A DNA stretch of 64,000 bases from JACMNW01 sp963708425. GTDB taxonomy: Bacteria > Pseudomonadota > Alphaproteobacteria > Rhodobacterales > Rhodobacteraceae. Positions 50,455 to 59,317 of this stretch are shown here, one piece after another. The notes beneath the pieces are model-generated. The model was not told the DNA's origin. It did no database searches and saw only the letters and a program-made list of their open reading frames with translations. Positions within the stretch are counted from its first letter, which is position 1. Each line of letters starts with the position of its first letter. The position numbers and the translations under genes are program-made. The stretch spans positions 2,666,001-2,730,000 of the forward strand of contig OY970206.1 of assembly GCA_963708425.1 (NCBI GenBank), in the 5' to 3' direction.

Positions 50455-51306
50455 ATGGACAATCGGACGCTCCATTTCGATGGCTCCGGACCAGAGCCAC
50501 TGACCCGCGCGAAAGCTCTTTTAGAGGAACGAGGATCCCGGTTACCCGAAGCGGCTGTAAGGGCGTTGGCGCGCGAAGTGATTGGCAGGCTGGATCGCTG
50601 CAAAATGCCGGGGGGCAAGACGCACGAAAGCCCTAGCACGGCGCAAATTGTAGGGCTGTGCGATGCGCTGCTTAGCAGTGACAACGATGCGGGCCACCGG
50701 CTGGTGATGGATGCACGGGCCGACGGGATGCCGATAGAAACGCTGCATCTGGGCTATATCGCCGAAGCAGCACGGATGCTTGGCACCCGTTGGGAAAACG
50801 ACGAGGCCAGCGTATCGCAGGTGATCATCGGGGCGGGCCGGATTTACGGCATTTTGCGCACCCTGCGCGAGTTGTTCGTATCTGTGCGGATGCAGCGGCC
50901 AGACAAGTACCGGGCTGTGTTTGCCTCAACCCCCGGTGAAACTCATACGCTTGGCGTGACGATGGCTGCCGATCATTTGCGCCGAAAGGGCTGGCAGATT
51001 GATATGAAGGCCGGGCTGAACCATGACGCGCTGATCGAGGCGATCAGTCATGACGATTACCCGATCATCGGGTTGTCAGCCAGCACGCCGATGATGATCT
51101 TCCCGCTGGCGCGGTTGATCGTGGCGCTGCGTGTGACCAACCCCGGTGCCTGGATCATGGTCGGCGGGCTGATCGTGCGCGAAGAGCCGCATATCCAGTC
51201 TTTGGTAGATGCCGACGGCGTGGTGATGGATATCCACTCGGCTGAGCGTCAGATGGAGGCGCATATGGCCGGTGCCCCGAGCGGGCAGATCGAGCAGCAA
51301 GGCTGA
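50455..51306 (+). CDS. B12-binding regulator of the PpaA/AerR type
   Basis: A 283-residue soluble protein with a helical N-terminal region (about 70-150; YIAEAARMLGTRWENDEASVSQV in part) and a C-terminal cobalamin-binding fold (about 155-280) with TPGETHTLGVTMAADHLRRKGW, where the H is the expected ligand region, and GLSAS and MVGGLIV. This is the layout of PpaA/AerR (SCHIC-type) proteins, which bind cobalamin and relieve PpsR/CrtJ repression of photosynthesis genes. It is a single gene here; no photosynthesis genes are in the window. Confidence 0.75.
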   Translation: MDNRTLHFDGSGPEPLTRAKALLEERGSRLPEAAVRALAREVIGRLDRCKMPGGKTHESPSTAQIVGLCDALLSSDNDAGHRLVMDARADGMPIETLHLGYIAEAARMLGTRWENDEASVSQVIIGAGRIYGILRTLRELFVSVRMQRPDKYRAVFASTPGETHTLGVTMAADHLRRKGWQIDMKAGLNHDALIEAISHDDYPIIGLSASTPMMIFPLARLIVALRVTNPGAWIMVGGLIVREEPHIQSLVDADGVVMDIHSAERQMEAHMAGAPSGQIEQQG

Positions 51307-51360
51307 TCGGTTTGCAGATTCAGTGCTGTGACGATGGCGTCTGGGTTTTGGTATTCGCTA

Positions 51361-51399
51361 AAAAGGTGGGAAACTGGGCGCAGTTTCCCACCTTTTTTG
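51361..51399. terminator. Bidirectional intrinsic terminator
   Basis: AAAAAGGTGGGAAACTG (51361-51377) pairs perfectly with CAGTTTCCCACC (51382-51393) and six Ts, with a 4-nt loop. A and T runs flank both sides, so it can end both the regulator gene and pepF. Confidence 0.95.
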
Positions 51400-51400
51400 C

Positions 51401-53230
51401 TTAATCTTCCATCGCTTCCAGTTCGTCAATGAAGCCGGCGATCATGTTCAGGCCCTTGTCCCAAAACTTCGGGTCTGAGGCATCAAGCCCGAACGGGGCC
51501 AGCAATTCTTTGTGGTGCATCGACCCACCGGCGCGCAGCATGTCGAAGTATTTCTCTTCGAACCCCGGCAGGCCGTCGGCATAGGCGGCGTAAAGCGCGT
51601 TTACCAAACCGTCGCCAAAGGCATAGGCGTACACATAGAACGGCGAATGCACGAAATGCGGGATATAGGCCCAGAAGGTTTCATAGCCATCCATGAATTC
51701 AAACGCATCACCAAGGCTTTGCGCCTGCACGGACATCCACAAAGCGTTGATATCATCCGGGGTAAGTTCGCCTTCCGCCCGCGCCGCGTGCAGTTTGCAT
51801 TCGAAATCGTAGAACGCGATCTGGCGCACGACAGTGTTGATCATGTCTTCAACTTTGCCAGCCAGCAGGGTCTTGCGTTCCGCCTTGGTCTTGGCCCCGT
51901 CCAGCAGCTTGCGGAAGGTCAGCATTTCGCCAAACACCGACGCGGTTTCGGCAAGCGTCAGCGGCGTCGATGACAGCATTTCACCCTGTCCTGCGGCCAG
52001 CACCTGATGCACGCCGTGGCCCAGTTCATGCGCCAGCGTCATCACATCGCGCGGTTTGCCAAGATAGTTCAGCATCACATAGGGGTGCACGGTGGTCACC
52101 GTGGGGTGAGCAAACGCGCCGGGGGCTTTGCCCGGTTTCACGCCCGCATCAATCCAGCCTTTGGTGAAGAACGGCTTGGCAATTTCGGCCATCTGCGGCG
52201 AAAACGCGGCATAGGCGTCCAGCACCGTTTTGGTCGCCTCCTCCCATCCGACAATCTTCGGTGTGTCCATCGGCAAGGGCGCGTTGCGATCCCAGACCTG
52301 CATGGTCTCCAGCCCCATCCACTTGGCCTTCAGCCGGTAATAGCGGTGCGACAGGCGCGGGTAGGCGGCGACGACAGCATTGCGCAATGCCTCCACCACT
52401 TCCGGTTCCACATGGTTCGACAAGTGGCGGCCATGCTGCGGGGTCGGCATTTCGCGCCAACGGTCGTGAATTTCCTTTTCCTTCGCTAGCGTGTTGTGCA
52501 CGCGGGAAAACAGCTTGATCTGGCCTTCAAACACGGTGGCCAAGGCGCGCGCCGCCGCCTCGCGTTTGGTGCGGTCGGGGTCGGTCAGCAGGTTCAACGT
52601 CGCTTCAAGGTTCAGGGCATCTTCTTCGCCCGCAACCTTGAACGTCAGCCCCGCCATGGTTTCATCGAACAGGCGGTTCCATGCGGAGGCACCAACGACT
52701 GAAGCGTCATGCAGAAACTTTTCCATCTCGTCCGACAACTGGTGCGGGCGCATGGCGCGCATCCGGTCGAACACGGGTTTGTAGCGCGCGAGGGCGGCAT
52801 TGTCGGCCAGCAGGCGCGCCAGATGATCTTCTTCCAACCGATTGAATTCAAGGCTGAAAAACACCAATGGCGTGGTGAAATCTGTCACTTTATCCTGCAC
52901 ATCGGCCATGAACTTGGCGCGGTCGCTGTCCATGGTATTCTGATAGTAGCGCAGACCTGCGAACGACATGATGCGCCCGGCGACGATGTCAATCTTCTCA
53001 TAGGCTTCAACACACGCCAGCATCGCGGCCGCGTCCAAGCTTGCCAACTTGCCTTCATACGCGGCGGCAAAATCGGCGCAGGCTTTTTGCAGCCATGCCA
53101 TATCGCGGGTAAATTCCGGCCCATCAGTGCTGGGGTAAAGATCGGATAGATCCCAATCCGGCAGGTTGCCAAAGGCCCCGGCTGCAGAAGCGTTGGCGTC
53201 GAATAGCGGGGTTGGCAGGGGCAGCGTCAT
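51401..53230 (-). CDS. pepF: Oligoendopeptidase F (M3 family)
   Basis: A cytoplasmic zinc metallopeptidase of 609 residues that cuts short peptides. The zinc motif HELGHGVHQ (HExxH) lies in the C-terminal half, and the third ligand is in the ETASVFGEM helix. Helical M3B-type N-terminal domain (about 35-190; ARYKPVFDRM). The start at 53230 (MTLPLPTP) follows GAGGTTCCCCC weakly; 19 further in-frame codons are upstream. It is a single gene bounded by the strong terminator. Confidence 0.95.
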   Translation of the reverse strand: MTLPLPTPLFDANASAAGAFGNLPDWDLSDLYPSTDGPEFTRDMAWLQKACADFAAAYEGKLASLDAAAMLACVEAYEKIDIVAGRIMSFAGLRYYQNTMDSDRAKFMADVQDKVTDFTTPLVFFSLEFNRLEEDHLARLLADNAALARYKPVFDRMRAMRPHQLSDEMEKFLHDASVVGASAWNRLFDETMAGLTFKVAGEEDALNLEATLNLLTDPDRTKREAAARALATVFEGQIKLFSRVHNTLAKEKEIHDRWREMPTPQHGRHLSNHVEPEVVEALRNAVVAAYPRLSHRYYRLKAKWMGLETMQVWDRNAPLPMDTPKIVGWEEATKTVLDAYAAFSPQMAEIAKPFFTKGWIDAGVKPGKAPGAFAHPTVTTVHPYVMLNYLGKPRDVMTLAHELGHGVHQVLAAGQGEMLSSTPLTLAETASVFGEMLTFRKLLDGAKTKAERKTLLAGKVEDMINTVVRQIAFYDFECKLHAARAEGELTPDDINALWMSVQAQSLGDAFEFMDGYETFWAYIPHFVHSPFYVYAYAFGDGLVNALYAAYADGLPGFEEKYFDMLRAGGSMHHKELLAPFGLDASDPKFWDKGLNMIAGFIDELEAMED

Positions 53231-53326
53231 GGGGGAACCTCGTGTTATGCTGACTGACAGATAGGGCGGCAGCGCCCCCCTTCGCAAGTCAAAGCGCCGC
53301 TTTAGGCATCCTTTTCGCCTAAATAC

Positions 53327-54934
53327 TCAAACAGCCGTACCGGCAAGTAAGGCCTTCAAAGTGTCTAGCGTGTCGATTTCATCCGGGCTCTTGTCATGCC
53401 GCCAGCGGGCCATGCGAGGAAACCGCAGCGCAATGCCGGATTTGTGGCGCGGGCTGGCCTGGATGCCCTCGAATGCCAGTTCGAACACCAATTCGGGCGG
53501 CACGCGGCGCACCGGGCCAAACCGTTCCAGCGTGTTCTTGCGCACCCAAGCGGTGATCTGGCCAAATTCGGCGTCGGTCAGGCCGGAATAGGCTTTGGTG
53601 AACGGCACCAGATCGTTGCCGTTGCGCACGGCAAAGGTGAAATCGGTGTACAGATTGGCCCGCCTGCCATGCCCTGCCTGCGCATAGATCATCACGGCGT
53701 CGATGCTGTAGGGATCAAGCTTCCATTTCCACCAATCGCCGCGTTTGCGCCCGGTGTGGTAGGGTGAGGACCCACGTTTCAACATAAGCCCTTCGGCGCG
53801 CTGATCCCGCGCGGTTTGGCGCAAGGTGGCCAGGCTGGGCCAATCGGCAAACGCAATCTGCGGCGAAACGGCAAGGGGGACGTGGCGCGGCAGGGCGGCA
53901 ATGATTGCCTCCAGCCGGGCGCGGCGTTCGGCGAAGGGTGCGTTTCGCAGATCACTGCCTTCATCTTCCAGAAGGTCATAGGCCAGCAGCTTTGCCGGTG
54001 CCTCAACCAGCAGCTTTTTCGGCACGGTTTTGCGGTTGATGCGGGTTTGCAGGGCGGCGAAGGGTTGTGGCTGGTTCTGGGTGGGATCAGTGCCCCAAGC
54101 CAGCACCTCGCCGTCGATCACCGTGCCGGGGGGCAGGAAATCGGCAAGGGTGGCAAATTCGGGAAAGCGGTCGGTGATCAGGTCTTCACCGCGCGACCAC
54201 AGCGCGAAGGCGCCGGGGCGATGGACCAACTGGCCACGGATGCCATCCCATTTCCATTCGGCAATCCATTCGTCGGGCTGGCCAAGCGTTTCAGGGCCGC
54301 CTTCCAACTGACTGGCAAGTGCGAACGGGTAAGGGCGCGACGTCCCGCCTGCCAGATCAGGGGCAACAAGATCGGCAAAACTGGTGGTGGCGGGTGCCCA
54401 ATCGCCCATCAGGCTATGGGCGATGGTCGCTTCATCAATTCCGGTGGCTCGTGCCAAGGCCTTGGTCATCAGGCCTTGGGCCACCCCCATACGAAAACCG
54501 CCGGTGATCAACTTGTTGAAGATAAAACGTTGTTCCGGTGCAAGGCTTTGCCAAGCGTCAAGGATGGTGGCTTTGCGGGCATCGGCGGGCTGGCCAGTCA
54601 GCGCCATCAGAGTGGCAATCCACCGCGTCAGGCTTTGGTCGGCCACATCCACCATCGGCAATGGCAGCAGATGGGCGATGGTTTCGGCCAGATCGCCAAC
54701 AATGGTATAGCTTTCCTCGAACAACCAATCCGGGATGCCTGCCACCTCTGCCGCCCAAAGTCGCAATTCCGTGGCGGTGACAGACCGTTTCGGGCGGCGG
54801 CCAGACAGCAGGGCGATGGTCCAGACCCGGTCCGCCTCGGGGGCGGTTTCAAAATAGCGGGTCAGCGCCGCCAGTTTCGCACTGGTTTTCGTAGTGCCAT
54901 CAAGGGCGGCGAACAGGGCGGCGAAGCGCTTCAA
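53327..54934 (-). CDS. ATP-dependent DNA ligase (repair-associated)
   Basis: A 535-residue ATP-dependent ligase. The nucleotidyl-transfer lysine is in EWKWDGIRGQL, and adenylation-domain motifs GEVLAWG and GLMLKRGSS are present, followed by an OB fold (residues about 425-530). A helical DNA-binding N-terminal domain precedes them. It belongs to the bacterial ligase class found with a beta-lactamase-fold exonuclease, upstream in an operon here, implicated in damage response. It starts with TTG, whose last two bases overlap the exonuclease TGA (TTGA), implying coupling. Confidence 0.93.
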   Translation of the reverse strand: MKRFAALFAALDGTTKTSAKLAALTRYFETAPEADRVWTIALLSGRRPKRSVTATELRLWAAEVAGIPDWLFEESYTIVGDLAETIAHLLPLPMVDVADQSLTRWIATLMALTGQPADARKATILDAWQSLAPEQRFIFNKLITGGFRMGVAQGLMTKALARATGIDEATIAHSLMGDWAPATTSFADLVAPDLAGGTSRPYPFALASQLEGGPETLGQPDEWIAEWKWDGIRGQLVHRPGAFALWSRGEDLITDRFPEFATLADFLPPGTVIDGEVLAWGTDPTQNQPQPFAALQTRINRKTVPKKLLVEAPAKLLAYDLLEDEGSDLRNAPFAERRARLEAIIAALPRHVPLAVSPQIAFADWPSLATLRQTARDQRAEGLMLKRGSSPYHTGRKRGDWWKWKLDPYSIDAVMIYAQAGHGRRANLYTDFTFAVRNGNDLVPFTKAYSGLTDAEFGQITAWVRKNTLERFGPVRRVPPELVFELAFEGIQASPRHKSGIALRFPRMARWRHDKSPDEIDTLDTLKALLAGTAV

Positions 54935-55950
54935 GTTTCGGCCTCTGAAGGTTCAGGTGCCGCGTCGTCGCCAGTGTAATCGGTTGCAACAACGCCCGCT
55001 TCATAGCCCTGATCCTCCAGCCAATGCCGGAATGGCGCAGTATAGCCGTGGGTTACGAAGATCCGGGTGGCCCCGGTGGCGCGGATGGCGTCGTTCAGGC
55101 CGGGCCAATCGGCGTGGTCAGAAATGGCAAAGCCAGTGCCCAGTGACCTGCGGCGGCGGATGCCACGCAGGGCCATCCAGCCTGAGGCAAACGCCTCGGA
55201 CGTAGGGCCAAAGCGGTTGGCCCAAGCGGAACCCAACGCCGCAGGCGGGGCGATGATCAATGCGCCGGGGTGGGTTTTGGCAGTGATGGCTGGGGTGACG
55301 CGGATAGTTGGCGGCAGGGTGTAGCCTTGAGCGCGCAGGATGGCGGAGGTTTCTTCAACCGCGCCATGCGTCAGGATCGGGCCAATAGCGGGCAGGGCGG
55401 CCATCAGGCGTTGGGCTTTGCCAAACGAATACGCGCCGAGGATGGAAGTGATACCAGCTGCGGCATTTCCCGCCCACCACGCAGCGACGTCTTGCATGAT
55501 TTTGGGTTGTGGTTGCCAGCGGAACACGGGCAGCCCGAAGGTGCATTCGGAAATGAAAGTGTGGCATGGCACTGGGGCGAAGGGTTCGGACAACCCGTCA
55601 TCCTCGACTTTGTAATCGCCCGATACCACCCAAACCTCGCCACCCTGTTCAACACGAATTTGCGCCGAACCGGGCACGTGGCCAGCAGGATGAAAGCTGA
55701 CAGTGACGCCGTTGATCTGGCGGGTTTCGCCGTAAGCAATGCCGCTGGCGTTGATGGTGCCAAGGCGGTGGCGGATCACGGGCAGGGCGGCATTGGTGGC
55801 AAGATAGGCCCCCATGCCTTGCCGGGCGTGGTCGGAATGGCCATGCGTGATCAGGGCGCGGTCAACCGGACGCCAAGGGTCGATGTAGAAATCACCCTGC
55901 GGGCAATAGATGCCCCGGTCGGTAAAGCTGAGTACGGGTGTGCGCGCCAT
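54931..55950 (-). CDS. Ligase-associated metallo-beta-lactamase-fold exonuclease
   Basis: A 339-residue zinc nuclease. Metal motif HGHSDH (residues near 36-41) and a later SDHADW mark the MBL/beta-CASP-like fold; CDS length and order match the ligase-associated damage-response exonuclease family. It is likely to trim DNA ends before ligation by the next gene's product. The helicase and phosphoesterase usually found with these two are not adjacent. The start at 55950 (MARTPVLSF) is chosen; the upstream extension is not conserved-looking. Confidence 0.9.
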   Translation of the reverse strand: MARTPVLSFTDRGIYCPQGDFYIDPWRPVDRALITHGHSDHARQGMGAYLATNAALPVIRHRLGTINASGIAYGETRQINGVTVSFHPAGHVPGSAQIRVEQGGEVWVVSGDYKVEDDGLSEPFAPVPCHTFISECTFGLPVFRWQPQPKIMQDVAAWWAGNAAAGITSILGAYSFGKAQRLMAALPAIGPILTHGAVEETSAILRAQGYTLPPTIRVTPAITAKTHPGALIIAPPAALGSAWANRFGPTSEAFASGWMALRGIRRRRSLGTGFAISDHADWPGLNDAIRATGATRIFVTHGYTAPFRHWLEDQGYEAGVVATDYTGDDAAPEPSEAET

Positions 55951-56110
55951 GATGGCACAAGTGTAGCGTGGCTTTGCCGGGATGCCAGACGCCCCATTTG
56001 CACAATAATTGGGCGGTTGCACAGTGCGGGGCAGGTATATTGCCCGATACCCCTTCCCCCGACTGGAACGGGCTGCTTAGACTGGGATAATGCGAAAAGG
56101 GGGCCAGCCT

Positions 56111-57523
56111 TTGTCAGCCTATTTCAACGAAATGTATCACGATGGCGTTGTGCGCCCGCCCTATGCGCAGCTGGAAGACTGGACTAAGGCGATGCCCGCC
56201 TCGTTGCGGCAGATGAAACAGGCCGAGGCAGAGGCGTTGTTTCGCCGCATCGGCATTACCTTCGCGGTTTATGGCGAGGGCGGCGATCCCGATCGTCTGA
56301 TCCCGTTCGATATGTTCCCGCGCGTTTTTACCGGGGGTGAATGGTCGCGGCTGGAAAAGGGCATCAAACAGCGCGCGCGGGCGTTGAATGCGTTTCTGGT
56401 CGATGTTTACGGGCGCGGCGAAATTGTGCGGGCAGGGCGAATTCCGGCGAAACTGGTTTATCAGAACGAGGCTTATGAAAAGGCGGTGTCCGGGTTCATT
56501 CCGCCAAAAGGCGTGTATTCCCATATTGTTGGCATTGATTTGGTGCGCACGGGCCGCGATGATTTCTTTGTGCTGGAGGATAACTGCCGCACCCCGTCCG
56601 GGGTCAGCTATATGCTGGAAAACCGCGAGATCATGATGCGGATGTTCCCCGACCTGTTTCGCGAAAACCGCATCGAACCAGTGGACAGCTACCCCGAAAA
56701 GCTGCGCCGCACACTGGCGTCAGTTGCCCCTGCCAAGTGTAATTCAGAACCCACAGTGGTGATCCTGACGCCGGGGCATTTCAACTCGGCCTATTACGAA
56801 CACTCCTTCCTTGCCGATCTGATGGGGGTTGAACTGGTCGAGGGGCAGGATTTGTTCGTTGAGGGCGAGTTTGTCTATATGCGCACCACCGAAGGCCCGC
56901 GCCGGGTGGATGTGATTTATCGGCGCATCGATGATGCCTACATTGACCCGCTGTGTTTCAGACCGGATTCGATGCTGGGTATTCCGGGGTTGATGGATGT
57001 GTATCGGTCTGGTGGCGTGTCGATCTGTTCGGCACCGGGGGCGGGGGTGGCCGATGACAAGGCGGTGTACTGCTATGTGCCGGAAATGATCCGGTTCTAT
57101 CTGGGCGAAGAACCGATCTTGCAGAACGTGCCGACATGGCAGTGCGGCAGTCCCGATGATCTGAAATACGTGCTGGAAAATCTGGCCGAACTGGTGGTGA
57201 AAGAAGTGCACGGCTCGGGCGGCTACGGGATGTTGGTGGGCCCGAAATGCACGAAAGCCGAGGTCGAGGCTTTCCGCGACCGCATTCTGGCCGACCCCGG
57301 CAACTATATCGCGCAACCGACGCTGGCGCTGTCTACCACGCCAACATTTGTCGAAGAGGGCATTGCCCCACGGCACGTCGATTTGCGGCCCTATTGTCTG
57401 GTGGGCGAGCGCATCGAACTTGTGCCCGGCGGCTTGACGCGGGTGGCGTTGAAGGAAGGCTCGCTGGTGGTGAATTCATCGCAAGGTGGCGGCGTCAAGG
57501 ATACGTGGGTATTGGCGGAGTGA
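56111..57523 (+). CDS. Circularly permuted ATP-grasp ligase (Anbu operon)
   Basis: A 470-residue type-2 circularly permuted ATP-grasp protein (former DUF404/DUF407), thought to form an amide or peptide bond with ATP. Motifs include FNEMYHDGVVRPPY at the start, FFVLEDNCRTPSGVSYM and VVKEVHGSGGYGMLVGP. I use TTG 56111, since AAAAGGGGG ends 7 nt upstream and the N-terminus then matches the family; ATG 56090 would add seven residues. It is the first gene of a four-gene operon and starts 161 bp from the divergent exonuclease gene. Confidence 0.93.
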   Translation: MSAYFNEMYHDGVVRPPYAQLEDWTKAMPASLRQMKQAEAEALFRRIGITFAVYGEGGDPDRLIPFDMFPRVFTGGEWSRLEKGIKQRARALNAFLVDVYGRGEIVRAGRIPAKLVYQNEAYEKAVSGFIPPKGVYSHIVGIDLVRTGRDDFFVLEDNCRTPSGVSYMLENREIMMRMFPDLFRENRIEPVDSYPEKLRRTLASVAPAKCNSEPTVVILTPGHFNSAYYEHSFLADLMGVELVEGQDLFVEGEFVYMRTTEGPRRVDVIYRRIDDAYIDPLCFRPDSMLGIPGLMDVYRSGGVSICSAPGAGVADDKAVYCYVPEMIRFYLGEEPILQNVPTWQCGSPDDLKYVLENLAELVVKEVHGSGGYGMLVGPKCTKAEVEAFRDRILADPGNYIAQPTLALSTTPTFVEEGIAPRHVDLRPYCLVGERIELVPGGLTRVALKEGSLVVNSSQGGGVKDTWVLAE

Positions 57524-57527
57524 TGCG

Positions 57528-58478
57528 ATGTTAAGCCGTACTGCCGACAACCTGTATTGGATTGCCCGTTATATGGAACGGGCGGAAACTGCCGCGCGAT
57601 TGTTGGAGGTGGGCGCGCGCATCTCGCTTTTGCCATCGGTGCGTGGCTATCGCAGCGAATGGGAAAGTCTGTTGCGATCAGCCGGCTCTTCCGACGCGTT
57701 CGCCAAGAAATACGGCGACCCGGTGCAGCGCAACATCGAAAGTTTTCTGTTCTTTGATCGCGATAACGCCTCATCGGTTGCCGCCTGCATCACGGCGGCG
57801 CGCGAAAATGGCCGGATCGTGCGCACCGCGCTGACAACGCAAGTGTGGGATGCGCTGAACACTGCGTTCCAAGAACTGCGCGAGATTGAACGGACGCCAC
57901 GGTCAGAACTGGAGTTGTCGCGGCTAACCGATTGGACGATGCGGCATGCCGCCATGGTACGCGGTGCCATCGATGCAACGCTGCTGCGCAATGATGGGTA
58001 TAACTTCTTGAATGTGGGCTATTATCTGGAACGCGGCGATGCCACCGCGCGGTTGATGGACGTGAAATATTACGTGCTGCTGCCAAAGGTCGAATTCGTC
58101 GGATCGGGCCTTGATAACTATCAATGGACAACGCTGTTGCGGGCGCTGTCCTCGCACCGGGCGTTTCACTGGGCCTACGGCGGCGAGGTGACGGCGGGCA
58201 AAATCGCACATTTTCTGATATTGAACCCGCAATGCCCGCGTGCACTGATTACTTGTGTGGCGGGCATGAACAACCATTTGGGGCGGGTGGCCAAGTTATA
58301 CGGCCGCTCGACGGGCTCGCAAGACCAAGCTGCGGCATTGCTGGCAGAGTTGGAGACAACCAATGTCGACCGGATTTTCGACGAAGGTCTGCACGAATTT
58401 CTGACTCGGTTCATCAAGCAAACTGCCAGTCTGGCGGCGGTCGTGCATGAAACCTATCTAAGCGGGGATGTGCGCTGA
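57528..58478 (+). CDS. Alpha-E domain protein
   Basis: A 316-residue all-helical alpha-E protein (former DUF403). The N-terminus LSRTADNLYWIARYMERAE is the family signature and FLNVGYYLERGDATARLMDVK is a second copy-like block. Its role is unproven; it always travels with the ATP-grasp protein. It starts 4 nt after the ATP-grasp stop and its TGA overlaps the ATG of the transglutaminase gene (TGATG), so translation is coupled. Confidence 0.93.
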   Translation: MLSRTADNLYWIARYMERAETAARLLEVGARISLLPSVRGYRSEWESLLRSAGSSDAFAKKYGDPVQRNIESFLFFDRDNASSVAACITAARENGRIVRTALTTQVWDALNTAFQELREIERTPRSELELSRLTDWTMRHAAMVRGAIDATLLRNDGYNFLNVGYYLERGDATARLMDVKYYVLLPKVEFVGSGLDNYQWTTLLRALSSHRAFHWAYGGEVTAGKIAHFLILNPQCPRALITCVAGMNNHLGRVAKLYGRSTGSQDQAAALLAELETTNVDRIFDEGLHEFLTRFIKQTASLAAVVHETYLSGDVR

Positions 58479-59287
58479 TGCTGCTGCATGTAGATCACGT
58501 AACGCGCTATCGGTATGATAAGCCGGTGCGCTGGGTGGTGCAAAGCCACCGCTTGATGCCCACGGCGACAGAAGGGCAAAAGGTGCGCGACTGGGTGGTG
58601 ACGGTCAGCGACGGCATTCGCGGCGGATCGTTTACCGATGGCGCGGGCGATCTGGTGCAAGGCTGGTCAGTGCAGGGACCGGTTACCGAAATTGTCGTAA
58701 CGGTTCAGGGCACCGTAGAAACCTTTGATCTTACAGGATTTTTGAAAGGGCCGCGCGAAACGGTGCCACCGCTATCTTACCTGCGTGCCACCGGGCCTAC
58801 GCGGGCTGATGCGGCGCTGGCGGCCCTTGCGCGGTCTGTGCCGACATCGGGCGATGCACTGGGCATGGCACATGCGTTTTCATCGGTCGTCAGTGAAGCC
58901 ATCCGCTACAGCCCCGGTGTCACTTCGGCGCATACCACCGCGGCCGAGGCTTTGGCGCTGGGCGAGGGGGTTTGTCAGGATCATGCCCACGCTCTGATTG
59001 CCGTGTCGCGGTATCTTGGCGTGCCCGCGCGCTATGTGTCGGGCTATCTGCATTCCAGCAGCGACGGCGAGGCGCATGAGGCGGCGCATGCCTGGGCCGA
59101 ATTGATGGTCGATGGGCTGGGTTGGGTGGGCTTTGACCCGGCCAATCGCTGCTGCCCGGATGAGCGGTATATTCGGCTGGGGTCTGGCTATGATGCCCAG
59201 GATGCCGCGCCAATTCGCGGAATTTCACGCGGGCCGGGCAAGGAAAGTCTTGATGTGACAGTTGCGATTGCGGCAATGCAGCAATAG
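58478..59287 (+). CDS. Transglutaminase-like cysteine protease (Anbu operon)
   Basis: A 269-residue protein with an N-terminal beta-rich bacterial-transglutaminase domain (about 1-85) and a transglutaminase-like papain-fold core. The Cys nucleophile is in LGEGVCQDHAHAL, the His in EAAHAWAEL and the Asp in WVGFDPANRC. Such proteins are often proteases or amidases. It has no signal peptide. Its position between alpha-E and Anbu fits a step on the same substrate as the ATP-grasp ligase. Confidence 0.93.
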   Translation: MLLHVDHVTRYRYDKPVRWVVQSHRLMPTATEGQKVRDWVVTVSDGIRGGSFTDGAGDLVQGWSVQGPVTEIVVTVQGTVETFDLTGFLKGPRETVPPLSYLRATGPTRADAALAALARSVPTSGDALGMAHAFSSVVSEAIRYSPGVTSAHTTAAEALALGEGVCQDHAHALIAVSRYLGVPARYVSGYLHSSSDGEAHEAAHAWAELMVDGLGWVGFDPANRCCPDERYIRLGSGYDAQDAAPIRGISRGPGKESLDVTVAIAAMQQ

Positions 59288-59317
59288 GGTTTGCGTTTAA
59301 GCGGCTGGAGGAAATGA

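Noticed and set aside
53327..55950. Full four-gene ligase damage-response locus
   Set aside because: Only ligase and exonuclease are adjacent; the helicase at 61915 is of the SUV3 type and not the DEXH helicase of that locus.
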